45,948 nucleotides of DNA from CAYMPW01 sp964392725 (GTDB lineage: Archaea > Thermoplasmatota > Thermoplasmata > Methanomassiliicoccales > Methanomethylophilaceae), in assembly GCA_964392725.1 (NCBI GenBank), contig CAYMPW010000012.1, forward strand, positions 1 through 45,948. The letters are read 5' to 3'. The position numbers and the translations under genes were made by a program. The notes under the pieces are model-generated. The model did no database searches. It had not been told where the DNA came from and saw only the letters and a program-made list of their open reading frames with translations. Positions within the stretch are counted from its first letter, which is position 1, and each line of letters opens with the position of its first letter. This document shows, in pieces, positions 33,309 to 41,603 of the stretch.

Positions 33309-33833
33309 ATGGCAGTATACCGCGGTAAATACATCTTGGATGGTCTTAAGACAATCCCTCCACAAATGGAGTCTGATTTGGATTTAGCCTATGGTATCTG
33401 TGAAAAACTTCACAAAGAAACTCCTTGCGAAATGTGTGGAAAGTGCTGCCACCAGCCTTTCATCACAGTTCGTGATGAAGAAATCGATAGCGTTGCGAGT
33501 GCCGCCGGCATTCCGCTCTATGATTTTGTAACTCGTTGTCTTTATCGTGAAAGCGATGGAAGATGGCTGTTCAAAACCACAGACCCCTGCAGATTCCTCG
33601 GTCCCGATAACAAATGTACGATTTGGAAAGGTCGTCCGGAAATTTGTAACGAATTCCCATATCTTGTTTCTAAGTTTATGAGCAGAGTTTATCTCAGCAT
33701 AATTACACCCGATCACGACATATTGCCTGATTTGGATTATATGGATGATACTTGGCCCTGCACACCTTTGATTAAAAACCAGATTCCTGCACTTGTAGAA
33801 GAAGCAAGAAAGAACAGAAAGATCATTTCTTGA
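33309..33833 (+). CDS. YkgJ-family Cys-cluster protein (putative Fe-S or zinc)
   Basis: 174 residues with the YkgJ/CxxCxxCC cluster: CEMCGKCC (about 40-47), a downstream RFLGPDNKCTIWKGRPEICNEFP block with two further Cys. In this family the Cys residues are thought to hold an Fe-S cluster or zinc. The function is unknown. The gene follows the zinc-ribbon membrane protein with no gap. Its 3' end overlaps the convergent hydrolase gene by 11 nt. Confidence 0.82.
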   Translation: MAVYRGKYILDGLKTIPPQMESDLDLAYGICEKLHKETPCEMCGKCCHQPFITVRDEEIDSVASAAGIPLYDFVTRCLYRESDGRWLFKTTDPCRFLGPDNKCTIWKGRPEICNEFPYLVSKFMSRVYLSIITPDHDILPDLDYMDDTWPCTPLIKNQIPALVEEARKNRKIIS

Positions 33834-34602
33834 TTGAAGCCAAATGTTCTTTCAAAGCTTCTACATACAATGCGGGATGAATATTATGTCCCACATTCGG
33901 AATTCTGTAGCTTTTACAACCGGGAATCAATGAAACAATTTCATCACCCATCTTTGGTTCAACCATGATGTCGCTTAATCCATGGATTTCCAAAGTCGGG
34001 GATGTGATGTTTTTGACGGTTTTACGGGTATCAAAAGCATCCAAAACACGCATCTGATCAATCAATCCGTTGATTGACACTCCTTTTGGCAATGGAACTG
34101 TTTTTCCATCGGCCTGTTTCTTTGCAAAGAAATCTTCCGTGAAACAGAATGCGTTTACCATCATCATAAGATAATCCGCATTTAAATTCTCAAAACCGCA
34201 TTTCAACATTGAATTCATCATATAACTTGAACGTGAAGGGCGATACAAATATGCGGAAATCAAAGATAATGTACGGACTCTTTCGGGGAACCTCAAGGCG
34301 AATGATTGTGCGATGTGTCCTCCCATGGACCATCCTACGATGTGTGCTTTGAAAATTTCCAAATGATTGAGAAGTGATGCTACGTCATTAACCATGTCAT
34401 CTCCCGTGAATTGACCTTTGTATTCGGTCAAACCAGCTCCGCGGTTATCGATAGCTATGACTCTGTATTCCGAAGACAGCATTGGAATCAAAGATCTCCA
34501 AAAATCCGTGTTTCCGCTGAATCCCGTTAAAAGAACGACGGGTTCTCCTTCACCCTCAGAAATATAATTTAACCTGATTCCATTCAGATCTACCAAAGTC
34601 AT
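33823..34602 (-). CDS. Alpha/beta hydrolase
   Basis: 259 residues from the ATG at 34602, chosen over a GTG at 34674 because the family fold starts at once (LVDLNGIRLNYISEGEGEPVVLLTGFSG in outline) and a TATA-like TTTTTGTATGG lies about 26 nt upstream. Nucleophile elbow GWSMGG, catalytic Asp region in HGLSDIM and final His in VGHNIHP. The protein resembles esterases and 3-oxoadipate enol-lactonase-like hydrolases; the substrate is unknown. It is a single gene, convergent with the YkgJ gene. Confidence 0.8.
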   Translation of the reverse strand: MTLVDLNGIRLNYISEGEGEPVVLLTGFSGNTDFWRSLIPMLSSEYRVIAIDNRGAGLTEYKGQFTGDDMVNDVASLLNHLEIFKAHIVGWSMGGHIAQSFALRFPERVRTLSLISAYLYRPSRSSYMMNSMLKCGFENLNADYLMMMVNAFCFTEDFFAKKQADGKTVPLPKGVSINGLIDQMRVLDAFDTRKTVKNITSPTLEIHGLSDIMVEPKMGDEIVSLIPGCKSYRIPNVGHNIHPALYVEALKEHLASIKK

Positions 34603-34725
34603 AATCCATTGAATTGTGAACCCATACAAAAATGTGATGGAAAATATGATAATTTTAAAAACGATACCAGCCACTAAATATTACATACCATATAATCAAA
34701 ATATAGGCATATATGAGGAATTCTT

Positions 34726-35295
34726 ATGAAAGTAGCAGCATTCAATTGCAGTCCTAAAAAAGACGGAAACACCGCACACATGATTAAAACAGTTCTCTCG
34801 GTTCTTGAATCCGAAGGAATCGAAACAGAATTCGTACAGGTTGGAGGAGAAGACCTGAAAGGATGCAAAGCATGTATGGGATGTTCACGCAACAAAGATA
34901 TGAAATGCGTTCAGAAAGATAAGATGAATGATTTCATTGCAATAATGGCAGAAGCAGATGGAATTATTATCGGATCTCCAACATATTTTGCAGATCTTAC
35001 ACCCGAAGCAAAAGCACTGATTGACAGATGCGGATATGTTCTCAGAAGCAACGGAAACCCCCTCATCAGAAAAGTCGGTGCAGGTGTTGTTGCAGTAAGA
35101 CGCGCAGGCGGAATTCATACACTCGACAGCATTAATCACTTCTTCTCGATCAATCAAATGATTGTTCCCAATTCTTCGTATTGGAATGTAAGTCTTTCAC
35201 GCGTTCCCGGAGATTTCGAAAAGGATGAAGAAGGCGTCAAAACCATGGAAGATTTGGGAAAGAACATGGCCTGGCTCCTTAAGAAACTTAATTAA
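34726..35295 (+). CDS. Iron-sulfur flavoprotein (NADPH-dependent FMN reductase family)
   Basis: 189 residues. The flavodoxin-like phosphate-binding loop is NCSPKKDGNTAHM at the N-terminus. The compact Cys motif CKACMGCSRNKDMKC (CX2CX2CX7C, about residues 47-61) is that of methanogen iron-sulfur flavoproteins, which hold a [4Fe-4S] cluster and FMN and serve in electron transfer or oxygen/peroxide detoxification. IIIGSPTYFADLTP is the conserved FMN-binding loop. AGGAAT is the ribosome site 6 nt before the ATG. The 3' end overlaps the convergent pilin-like gene by 4 nt. Confidence 0.88.
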   Translation: MKVAAFNCSPKKDGNTAHMIKTVLSVLESEGIETEFVQVGGEDLKGCKACMGCSRNKDMKCVQKDKMNDFIAIMAEADGIIIGSPTYFADLTPEAKALIDRCGYVLRSNGNPLIRKVGAGVVAVRRAGGIHTLDSINHFFSINQMIVPNSSYWNVSLSRVPGDFEKDEEGVKTMEDLGKNMAWLLKKLN

Positions 35296-35732
35296 CCGTA
35301 CAGGCTGAGTCTGTAATTCAAAACTCCACCGCCCATGACGGTAACCGAGGAGAAATACGACGAAGTTTCTTCGTCGTATTCTTCTCCAATTTTCAATATT
35401 TTATTTTCATATTCATAAACCAAAAGATAATTGTATCCGGGAACCAAAACACCCATTGCCTTTTTGATATAATCGGTAACGTCTCCGTCACCCGTACGCA
35501 AATATCCTGCAATGAGATCTGCAAGTTTAACGGGAATAGAATCGTCAGTTCCGTAAACTTCCCCCATCGATAATCCAACTGACATTAAATTTTCACAAAC
35601 TTCTCCGGCTTTGGTTTCATCCGAATCGTGAATTATATTCCCGGGAAACATCATCCCCACAACCATAGTCATAACGGTAATGAAAATCATAGCATCAATC
35701 ATGGAGGCCATGCCTTTCTTGTTCAATTCCAT
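35292..35732 (-). CDS. Type IV pilin-like protein (second of pair)
   Basis: 146 residues. The N-terminus MELNKKGMASMIDAMIFITVMTM is, in outline, a class III archaeal prepilin leader: short basic start with KKG followed by a long hydrophobic helix that would form the filament core. The rest is a small globular domain with no known signature. Its start overlaps the stop of the first pilin-like gene by 10 nt. The pilus ATPase and membrane protein are encoded 3.4 kb away at 39675-43025; that they assemble this subunit is an inference. Confidence 0.65.
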   Translation of the reverse strand: MELNKKGMASMIDAMIFITVMTMVVGMMFPGNIIHDSDETKAGEVCENLMSVGLSMGEVYGTDDSIPVKLADLIAGYLRTGDGDVTDYIKKAMGVLVPGYNYLLVYEYENKILKIGEEYDEETSSYFSSVTVMGGGVLNYRLSLYG

Positions 35733-36133
35733 ATAATTACCTCGTAACTACAAAGAAGAGTTCTTCCGTCATCCGCATTCAAAAGAACGCTGCCGACATC
35801 CGATCTTACAATATTATCTGTTTTTTCACCGTATGTTTTATCCAAACTTTCTATCGAGACATTACCGATCGCAACAACTTTGATTTTAACCGCCGAATAT
35901 CCAAAGGCCAAACCTTCCATTTCTTCGTCTAAATCTCCAACAATCTTCTTATCTTTAATAGATAAAAGATCTAAAAATTCTAAAGCCGGTTCTTCAACTA
36001 CGGTTTCTTCGGGAGAATCAGTCAAAACGTTGTAACTGAGAACGCCCATGAATGCCGTGAGAGAAAGTGTTACCACCATGACCGCAATCATGGCTTCCAT
36101 AAAACCTCCTTCTCCTTTTCTATTTAGTTTCAT
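35723..36133 (-). CDS. Type IV pilin-like protein (first of pair)
   Basis: 136 residues. The N-terminus MKLNRKGEGGFMEAMIAV is a prepilin-type leader (RKG cleavage region) with a following hydrophobic helix of about 20 residues. The globular part is acidic and unassigned. A TATA-like TCATAAACC about 25 nt upstream suggests its own leaderless promoter, although the U32 gene 49 nt upstream on the same strand could also read into it. It is coupled to the second pilin-like gene by overlap. Confidence 0.65.
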   Translation of the reverse strand: MKLNRKGEGGFMEAMIAVMVVTLSLTAFMGVLSYNVLTDSPEETVVEEPALEFLDLLSIKDKKIVGDLDEEMEGLAFGYSAVKIKVVAIGNVSIESLDKTYGEKTDNIVRSDVGSVLLNADDGRTLLCSYEVIIWN

Positions 36134-36182
36134 AACTAAAAATATGAAAAAGAGGGTTTATGAATGAATCAACTACAGTTAA

Positions 36183-38084
36183 TCAAACACCGCGCATGTA
36201 ATGTCCGGATGTTGTCGAACCGCAGATTGAAGTTATCCTTGGACGCAAAGTCGGATTCTTGGTGTAGAATGCTTCCGCAACCGTCTTTGCCAAAAGAACA
36301 GGACGCTTTCTCAAATCGATTCCGAATGATTCTACGCCCATTGCTTCCAACTCTCCCATACGGTCAAGCAACAAAAGATCGGAAGAATTCAAAATATGCG
36401 TACAATCACGTTCATCTTTGTAGACCGGGAAAACGTATTCTTTATCGTCCTTGAGAGTTCCGGCAGTCATTCCCGGATCTCTTGAAAATGCGATTTCCAT
36501 ACGTCCGAACATCATCATTTCTACACGACCGCGATATGAATCAAGCAGGTGTTTGGTTTCAGATTTGTTGAGTTCTACGGAAAGCGTAGTCTGGTATACA
36601 GGAAGTGCGAAACTGGAATTGAACATATTGAGAATGTAACTTCCATACATCTTTGTTCCACGATTTGCCATATATTGTCCGGGGTTGTGAATCATTACGG
36701 GATGTCCATCGTTTGGTGCGAAATCATCCTCTGTAAATCTGGGAAGATTTGTTACACATTCAACATCTGCGGCATCACACATCTTTTGTGCCTGCTTCAA
36801 CGATGAGGAATAGTCATAATAGATACGGTCTGCGAAGGGCAAAACGATGTCCAGAACCTTGAGCGAACTTACGTAGAATGAAAGTTCGGGTTTTGTTCTG
36901 ACTCTGTTTGCGGTCATGGTTCCCAAGTTTGTAGAAGGACGTTTTTTGGAACCTGTGAATTTTGGAGCCGATCCTATTAAATTTTTGACTTCGTCGATAC
37001 GTGGATCGTAAGTTCTGTAAATGTCGTATACTCCGTCTTGAATTTTGAAAGGGGAAACTGCGATGTTTGCGTCGGTTAATTTGAAACCTCCGATTTTGTC
37101 ATCGCCTCTGAATATAGAAATACCGTCACGAAGGCTTAATCCCAAACCTGCGGTCTTGAATTTCTTATCTTTTATCGTTACTTTTCCGATGTAATATCCT
37201 CTGTTATCTGGGTAAGTTGCCTGTACGGGAGAAATAACTCCTTTGAGATATCCGTCACCGATACCACGGTTGAATACTGTTTTGAGAAGATCCGAAACCT
37301 TTGCGATTTCTTCTTTCGGTTCGTGATCTCTGGTCATAACGTATGTCTTTGTTGCAAGATATGCATACGCGGGACTTCTCATTCTGCCTTCGATTTTAAC
37401 AGATGTGATTCCGATTTCGGCCAAACGATCTAAGTATTTTACGGCGTATATATCACCGGTACTCATTGCATAAGTCTTAGATCCGTCTTTTTCGTATCTT
37501 TTTCTGCAAGGCTGAGCACACTCTCCTCTGTTTCCGCTTCTTCCTCCGATAAGACTGGACATAAGACATCCGCCGGACATACAGTAACAAAGGGCACCCT
37601 GAACGAAAACTTCGGTTTCCACGGGAGAATCTTTAACGATTTCCGCAATCTCGTCGAAAGTTAATTCACGTGCAAGAATTGCTCTTGAAATTCCGTTTTC
37701 GGCACACCATTCCAAACCTTTGCGGGAGTGGATTCCCATTTGAGTGGATGCGTGAATCGGTATTCCGATATCTCTGATGTTTTCCAACAATCCGAGATCT
37801 TGGATAATAACGGCATCCGCGCCGATTGATTTTAAGAATTTGACAAAAGAAACGGCATCTTCCATTTCATTGTCTTTAATCAAAGTGTTAACGGTAACGT
37901 TAACTTTAACATTATTTTCATGGGCATATTTGATTGCGCCTTCCAACTCTCCGTCATCGAAATTCGATGCCGAAGCTCTCGCTCCGAATGATTTTCCTGC
38001 GAGATATACGGCGTCACATCCTCCTTTAATGGATGCGATAAGTCCTTCTGGTGAGCCTGCCGGCGATAATATTTCCACGTCCAT
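36183..38084 (-). CDS. Peptidase U32 family protein (RlhA/YhbU-like)
   Basis: 633 residues from the ATG at 38084 (38096 is the alternative). The U32 signature is complete: EVFVQGALCYCMSGGCLMS (about residue 160-178), preceded by the TIM-barrel blocks LSPAGSPEGL, GCDAVYLAGKSFGARA and IHASTQMGIHS. Further Cys in GECAQPCRKRY probably join in binding an Fe-S cluster. Long members of the family include RlhA, the 23S rRNA C2501 hydroxylase, and tRNA U34 hydroxylation proteins rather than true peptidases; the exact target here is open. A TTTAAATA box lies about 20 nt upstream. Confidence 0.88.
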   Translation of the reverse strand: MDVEILSPAGSPEGLIASIKGGCDAVYLAGKSFGARASASNFDDGELEGAIKYAHENNVKVNVTVNTLIKDNEMEDAVSFVKFLKSIGADAVIIQDLGLLENIRDIGIPIHASTQMGIHSRKGLEWCAENGISRAILARELTFDEIAEIVKDSPVETEVFVQGALCYCMSGGCLMSSLIGGRSGNRGECAQPCRKRYEKDGSKTYAMSTGDIYAVKYLDRLAEIGITSVKIEGRMRSPAYAYLATKTYVMTRDHEPKEEIAKVSDLLKTVFNRGIGDGYLKGVISPVQATYPDNRGYYIGKVTIKDKKFKTAGLGLSLRDGISIFRGDDKIGGFKLTDANIAVSPFKIQDGVYDIYRTYDPRIDEVKNLIGSAPKFTGSKKRPSTNLGTMTANRVRTKPELSFYVSSLKVLDIVLPFADRIYYDYSSSLKQAQKMCDAADVECVTNLPRFTEDDFAPNDGHPVMIHNPGQYMANRGTKMYGSYILNMFNSSFALPVYQTTLSVELNKSETKHLLDSYRGRVEMMMFGRMEIAFSRDPGMTAGTLKDDKEYVFPVYKDERDCTHILNSSDLLLLDRMGELEAMGVESFGIDLRKRPVLLAKTVAEAFYTKNPTLRPRITSICGSTTSGHYMRGV

Positions 38085-38183
38085 CACTAAACACATTTAT
38101 TTAAAAAGGTTTGTGAAGAAAATTACGATTTATTCTTTATAAAGAGACATTGCTTATACTATGCGATACAATACAACAACATT

Positions 38184-39104
38184 ATGGTTGATTTTTTCAA
38201 AATATTGTCTGCAGATAAAGAGCTGGAGCTAGCTTGTACAAAATGGACTCCGAACAGTTCACCGGTTGCAACACTACAAATCAATCATGGCATGTTAGAA
38301 GATATGACTAGATATTCTGAATTTGCAGAATATATGTGTCAACATGGAATTGTTGTTTACGGACATGATTGCAGAGGACACGGACAAACCTCCCCTAACA
38401 GTTTAGGATTCTTTGCCGAGAAAAATGGTGATGAATTGCTTGTTGATGATTTGTATTGTGTTACAGAAAGAATTATGGAAGATTATCCAAACATTCCACA
38501 CTTTGTTCTAGGACATAGTATGGGATCTCTAATTCTTAGAAGATATATCACAAAGTATGGAAACAAAATAAGCGGTGCAATATTCCTGGGGACTGCACAT
38601 CCCTCCAATTTATCTTTAAAATGGGGGCGCGTGTTAGATTCATGGTTGATTACAATCCACGGACCAAAATATGTAAGTAAATTTGCCTTGGGAATGTTAT
38701 TCAGTAAATTTGAAATTAACTTATTTTTTGCAGGAAAAGCTGGGTGGATGACCCGCGATAAAGAAGAGGTCAAAGAATATAGCAACAATCCCAATTTTGA
38801 TTATTCTTTTACGCTATCTGCAATAAGAGATCTGTTGGATTTGAACATCAAACTGAAAAGACGGGAATCGTTTGAAAACATACCTCGAGATTTACCGACA
38901 ATTTTCATTTCGGGAGGCGATGATCCTGTCGGAGACTACGGGAGAGGCGTTACCAAAGCATATCATGATCTTTCAGAATATGTTGATGATAATTCCATGA
39001 TTCTCTATGGTAAAGCAAGACATGAACTTATCAAAGAAACAAATCGTGATGTGATTTTCAAAGATGTTTTAACATGGATCAATAACAAAATGGTTAACCA
39101 TTAA
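38184..39104 (+). CDS. Lysophospholipase / monoacylglycerol lipase-like hydrolase
   Basis: 306 residues of the Hydrolase_4 (serine aminopeptidase S33) type. NHGMLEDMTRYSEFAEYM and YGHDCRGHGQTS give the oxyanion and strand 4 regions, GHSMGS the nucleophile Ser, and GGDDPVGDYGRGV and ARHELI the Asp and His. The family cleaves monoacylglycerols or lysophospholipids. In an archaeon with ether lipids it more likely acts on host- or diet-derived esters; that is speculation. CTTATACTATG near 38152-38161 is about 26 nt before the ATG. It stands alone. Confidence 0.82.
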   Translation: MVDFFKILSADKELELACTKWTPNSSPVATLQINHGMLEDMTRYSEFAEYMCQHGIVVYGHDCRGHGQTSPNSLGFFAEKNGDELLVDDLYCVTERIMEDYPNIPHFVLGHSMGSLILRRYITKYGNKISGAIFLGTAHPSNLSLKWGRVLDSWLITIHGPKYVSKFALGMLFSKFEINLFFAGKAGWMTRDKEEVKEYSNNPNFDYSFTLSAIRDLLDLNIKLKRRESFENIPRDLPTIFISGGDDPVGDYGRGVTKAYHDLSEYVDDNSMILYGKARHELIKETNRDVIFKDVLTWINNKMVNH

Positions 39105-39124
39105 CTGTAGACTTTTCTTTATAT

Positions 39125-39146
39125 TATAGGATTGAAACGTCCTATA
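39125..39146 (+). promoter_or_regulatory. Palindrome between TATA element and start of the pilus operon
   Basis: TATAGGA-TTGAAACG-TCCTATA is a perfect 7-bp-arm inverted repeat. It overlaps the end of the TATA element (TTTATATTATA, about 39118-39128) and ends 4 nt before the ATG at 39151. It is placed to block transcription of the three-gene pilus operon. Confidence 0.5.
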
Positions 39147-39150
39147 TATT

Positions 39151-39672
39151 ATGAAGATAGACTTATCGTTCAAGAAAACCGAAAAAGAAATAGATAGAGC
39201 CTCCATCGATGGAGATATTCTAACTATTGATTGTAAGGGCTGCGGACAAAATCCCGACATGGGTTCTCCAATCTGCATAAGATGTGTTACAAGATCCATT
39301 GTGGTTCATGGAAATCCTGAGAGAATTTCATTAATTACAGGTCGTAACCGCGAATACTCCGGAAACGTTGTTGAATTTTTGAACGAAATGGCAGCCATCG
39401 ACAGAATGGCTTCCGCAATCGGAACATATTCGGATTCCAAATGCAAAGGATGCGAAAATTCATGTTCCTATATTTTTGGAATTGCGTGGTCCACCTTCCC
39501 GGATCCTGATTTTTCAAACGCAAGAGCAAAACTCAGAATGTTTGAACCTACACGTCCCGAATGCAACGGATGCATTCAGAAGACATACAGAATGTTGGAT
39601 CAGGCTGAATTGAGTTTTGACAAAGTTTCCAAGAAAGCATCGAAGAGCGCATACAGTCTTTTGGAGGCCTAA
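39151..39672 (+). CDS. Cys-rich protein of the pilus operon
   Basis: 173 residues, soluble, family not recognised. Cys pairs are spread through the protein: CKGCGQ (29-32), CIRC, CKGCENSC and CNGC near the C-terminus, enough for two metal sites (zinc ribbons or Fe-S). Its stop is 2 nt before the start of the pilus ATPase gene, so it belongs to that operon. A regulatory or redox-sensing role in pilus assembly would fit the position but is not shown by the sequence. Confidence 0.6.
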   Translation: MKIDLSFKKTEKEIDRASIDGDILTIDCKGCGQNPDMGSPICIRCVTRSIVVHGNPERISLITGRNREYSGNVVEFLNEMAAIDRMASAIGTYSDSKCKGCENSCSYIFGIAWSTFPDPDFSNARAKLRMFEPTRPECNGCIQKTYRMLDQAELSFDKVSKKASKSAYSLLEA

Positions 39673-39674
39673 AC

Positions 39675-41603
39675 ATGCCCAGAATGCTCGCCCCTGAAGA
39701 TTTTGAAGCATATTCGAATCATGATGATATATTGATTGTATCCGAATACAACGACACGGAAAATACACCGGAACCCGTTTACAACGAAGAAATCGTACAC
39801 AAATGCAGAATCAAACCAGCCGAAGAAAGTGAAGTTTCAAAACCTAAAATAATAGAAACACACGAACCTGTAGAATATGTACCAGAACCTAAAGTTGAAG
39901 TTGTAAATCATACAAGAAATGATATCAGACAGCCTGAACGTATATCGATCAGATTTGCAGACAGCATCGGAAGAATGGCAACAAGAGTTTGCAGAACAAA
40001 ACCCGCTTATGCAGATTGTTGGCTTGTCGGAAGTCCCGATACTTTGGAATCACCGATAAAATATGAAACTCCCTGCGGAAACGTAGTTATCGGAAGAGCC
40101 GCAGATGGCGAAACAGAATACAATCTTACACCTTTTGAATATGGATACGGAGATGCTTTGAATTCGGTTGTCGGAACAACCATTGACAAAGTCAGAGACA
40201 TCTACAGAAAATCCGGCGGACGTATGGACAGACACAGTATCATCAGTCTTGCAAAGGGAGCTCTCATGGATTCTTCTGATATGCTTGAAGCCGTACTCGG
40301 ATCCGATGTTTCCACCGTAGACAACATGATTTCCGAAATGAGTGAAGTCGTTTACAGATACACCGTTGGATTGGGAATATTCGAACTTCTTCTTGCAGAT
40401 CCGAAATTGGAAGATGTTTACATCGATGCACCCTGTGATAAAAACCGCATTCACGTAACAATGAATGGAGTTTCAGGATTGAATTCACATCTCAAATGCA
40501 GAACAAATCTTATGGTAAACAAGCGCGAAGTTCAGAATTTAATCAACGTTCTTAAAAGAGAATCGGGACTTCCATTCTGTGAATCCAGCCCTATTTTGGA
40601 AACCGATATGAAAGAACACGAAGCAAGAGCAACCGTAGTCGGATATCCTATGAGTCCCAACGGAGATGCCGTTGCAATAAGAAAGCATTCAATCGTCCCA
40701 TGGACACTTACGAGACTTATCGCAAACGGAACCGTGGATTCTGAAACCGCAGGCATGCTTTCATTCCTTGTAGATAACCGTTCAACATTCCTTGTGTGCG
40801 GTGCAAGAGGCGCGGGTAAGAGCTCTTTGCTTTCGGCTCTCATGTTTGAATTCCCGATGTCCCAGAGAATTCTTACAATCGAAGATACGATAGAACTTCC
40901 CGGAGAAAAGATGAGACGCATGGGATACAAAGTTCAGTCCATGCTTATCGATGATCGCGGAAACGGAGACAGTTTTAAGAGAGCGGATGAAGCCTTGAGA
41001 GTTTCACTCCGTATGGGAGAGTCTGCAATCGTTCTCGGAGAAGTCAGAGGAGAAGAAGCAAAAACACTCTATCAGAGCATGAGAACCGGTCGTGCGGGAA
41101 GTTCGATTATGGGTACCATTCATGGAGATTCCGCCAAGACCGTTTACGAAAGAGTCGTACACGACATGAATATCTCTCCCGAAGCATTCATGGCAACCGA
41201 TATTCTCGTTACACTCGGAACCACAAAAGACAGAACAACCGGCAACCAGATTAGAAAAGTCAACGAATTCGTTGCTACGGGAGAACATAACGGAACATTC
41301 TTGGATATCGCGGGAACAGGGGAATTGTACAATGCTCCCGTGATTAAGAGAATTTTAGCATCATCCGGTTTGAGTGTAAATGAAATTTCCGAAGAAATAA
41401 AAACCCGCGGAGAACTCCGTGAATTCCTTTCCGAAATGGGAAGCAAGCACGGTGATGAGTTCTTTGGTCCCGAATGGATTTCAATGGCAAACGATCACAT
41501 GAACAGAGAATTCACATCGGGTGATTTTAACTCTGCTTCCGTCGTGGATTCGTTCCGCAAGAAGTTCGCAAGATGCAACGGATTCAACCCGGAGGAACTT
41601 TAA
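39675..41603 (+). CDS. Type II/IV secretion (archaeal pilus) ATPase, GspE/TadA/FlaI-like
   Basis: 642 residues. The first 130 are charged and low in complexity with two EPVY/EPVEYVPEP-like stretches, not seen in the core family. The core has the N2 domain (IFELLLADPKLEDVYIDAP in outline), Walker A CGARGAGKSSLL (about 375-386), the Asp box ILTIEDTIELP, Walker B VLGEVRGEEA and the His box GSSIMGTIHGDS. It should be a hexameric cytoplasmic motor that extends type IV pilus filaments, with the membrane protein encoded directly after it (stop followed by ATG). GTPs such as flagellar accessory genes are absent, favouring a pilus over an archaellum. Confidence 0.9.
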   Translation: MPRMLAPEDFEAYSNHDDILIVSEYNDTENTPEPVYNEEIVHKCRIKPAEESEVSKPKIIETHEPVEYVPEPKVEVVNHTRNDIRQPERISIRFADSIGRMATRVCRTKPAYADCWLVGSPDTLESPIKYETPCGNVVIGRAADGETEYNLTPFEYGYGDALNSVVGTTIDKVRDIYRKSGGRMDRHSIISLAKGALMDSSDMLEAVLGSDVSTVDNMISEMSEVVYRYTVGLGIFELLLADPKLEDVYIDAPCDKNRIHVTMNGVSGLNSHLKCRTNLMVNKREVQNLINVLKRESGLPFCESSPILETDMKEHEARATVVGYPMSPNGDAVAIRKHSIVPWTLTRLIANGTVDSETAGMLSFLVDNRSTFLVCGARGAGKSSLLSALMFEFPMSQRILTIEDTIELPGEKMRRMGYKVQSMLIDDRGNGDSFKRADEALRVSLRMGESAIVLGEVRGEEAKTLYQSMRTGRAGSSIMGTIHGDSAKTVYERVVHDMNISPEAFMATDILVTLGTTKDRTTGNQIRKVNEFVATGEHNGTFLDIAGTGELYNAPVIKRILASSGLSVNEISEEIKTRGELREFLSEMGSKHGDEFFGPEWISMANDHMNREFTSGDFNSASVVDSFRKKFARCNGFNPEEL

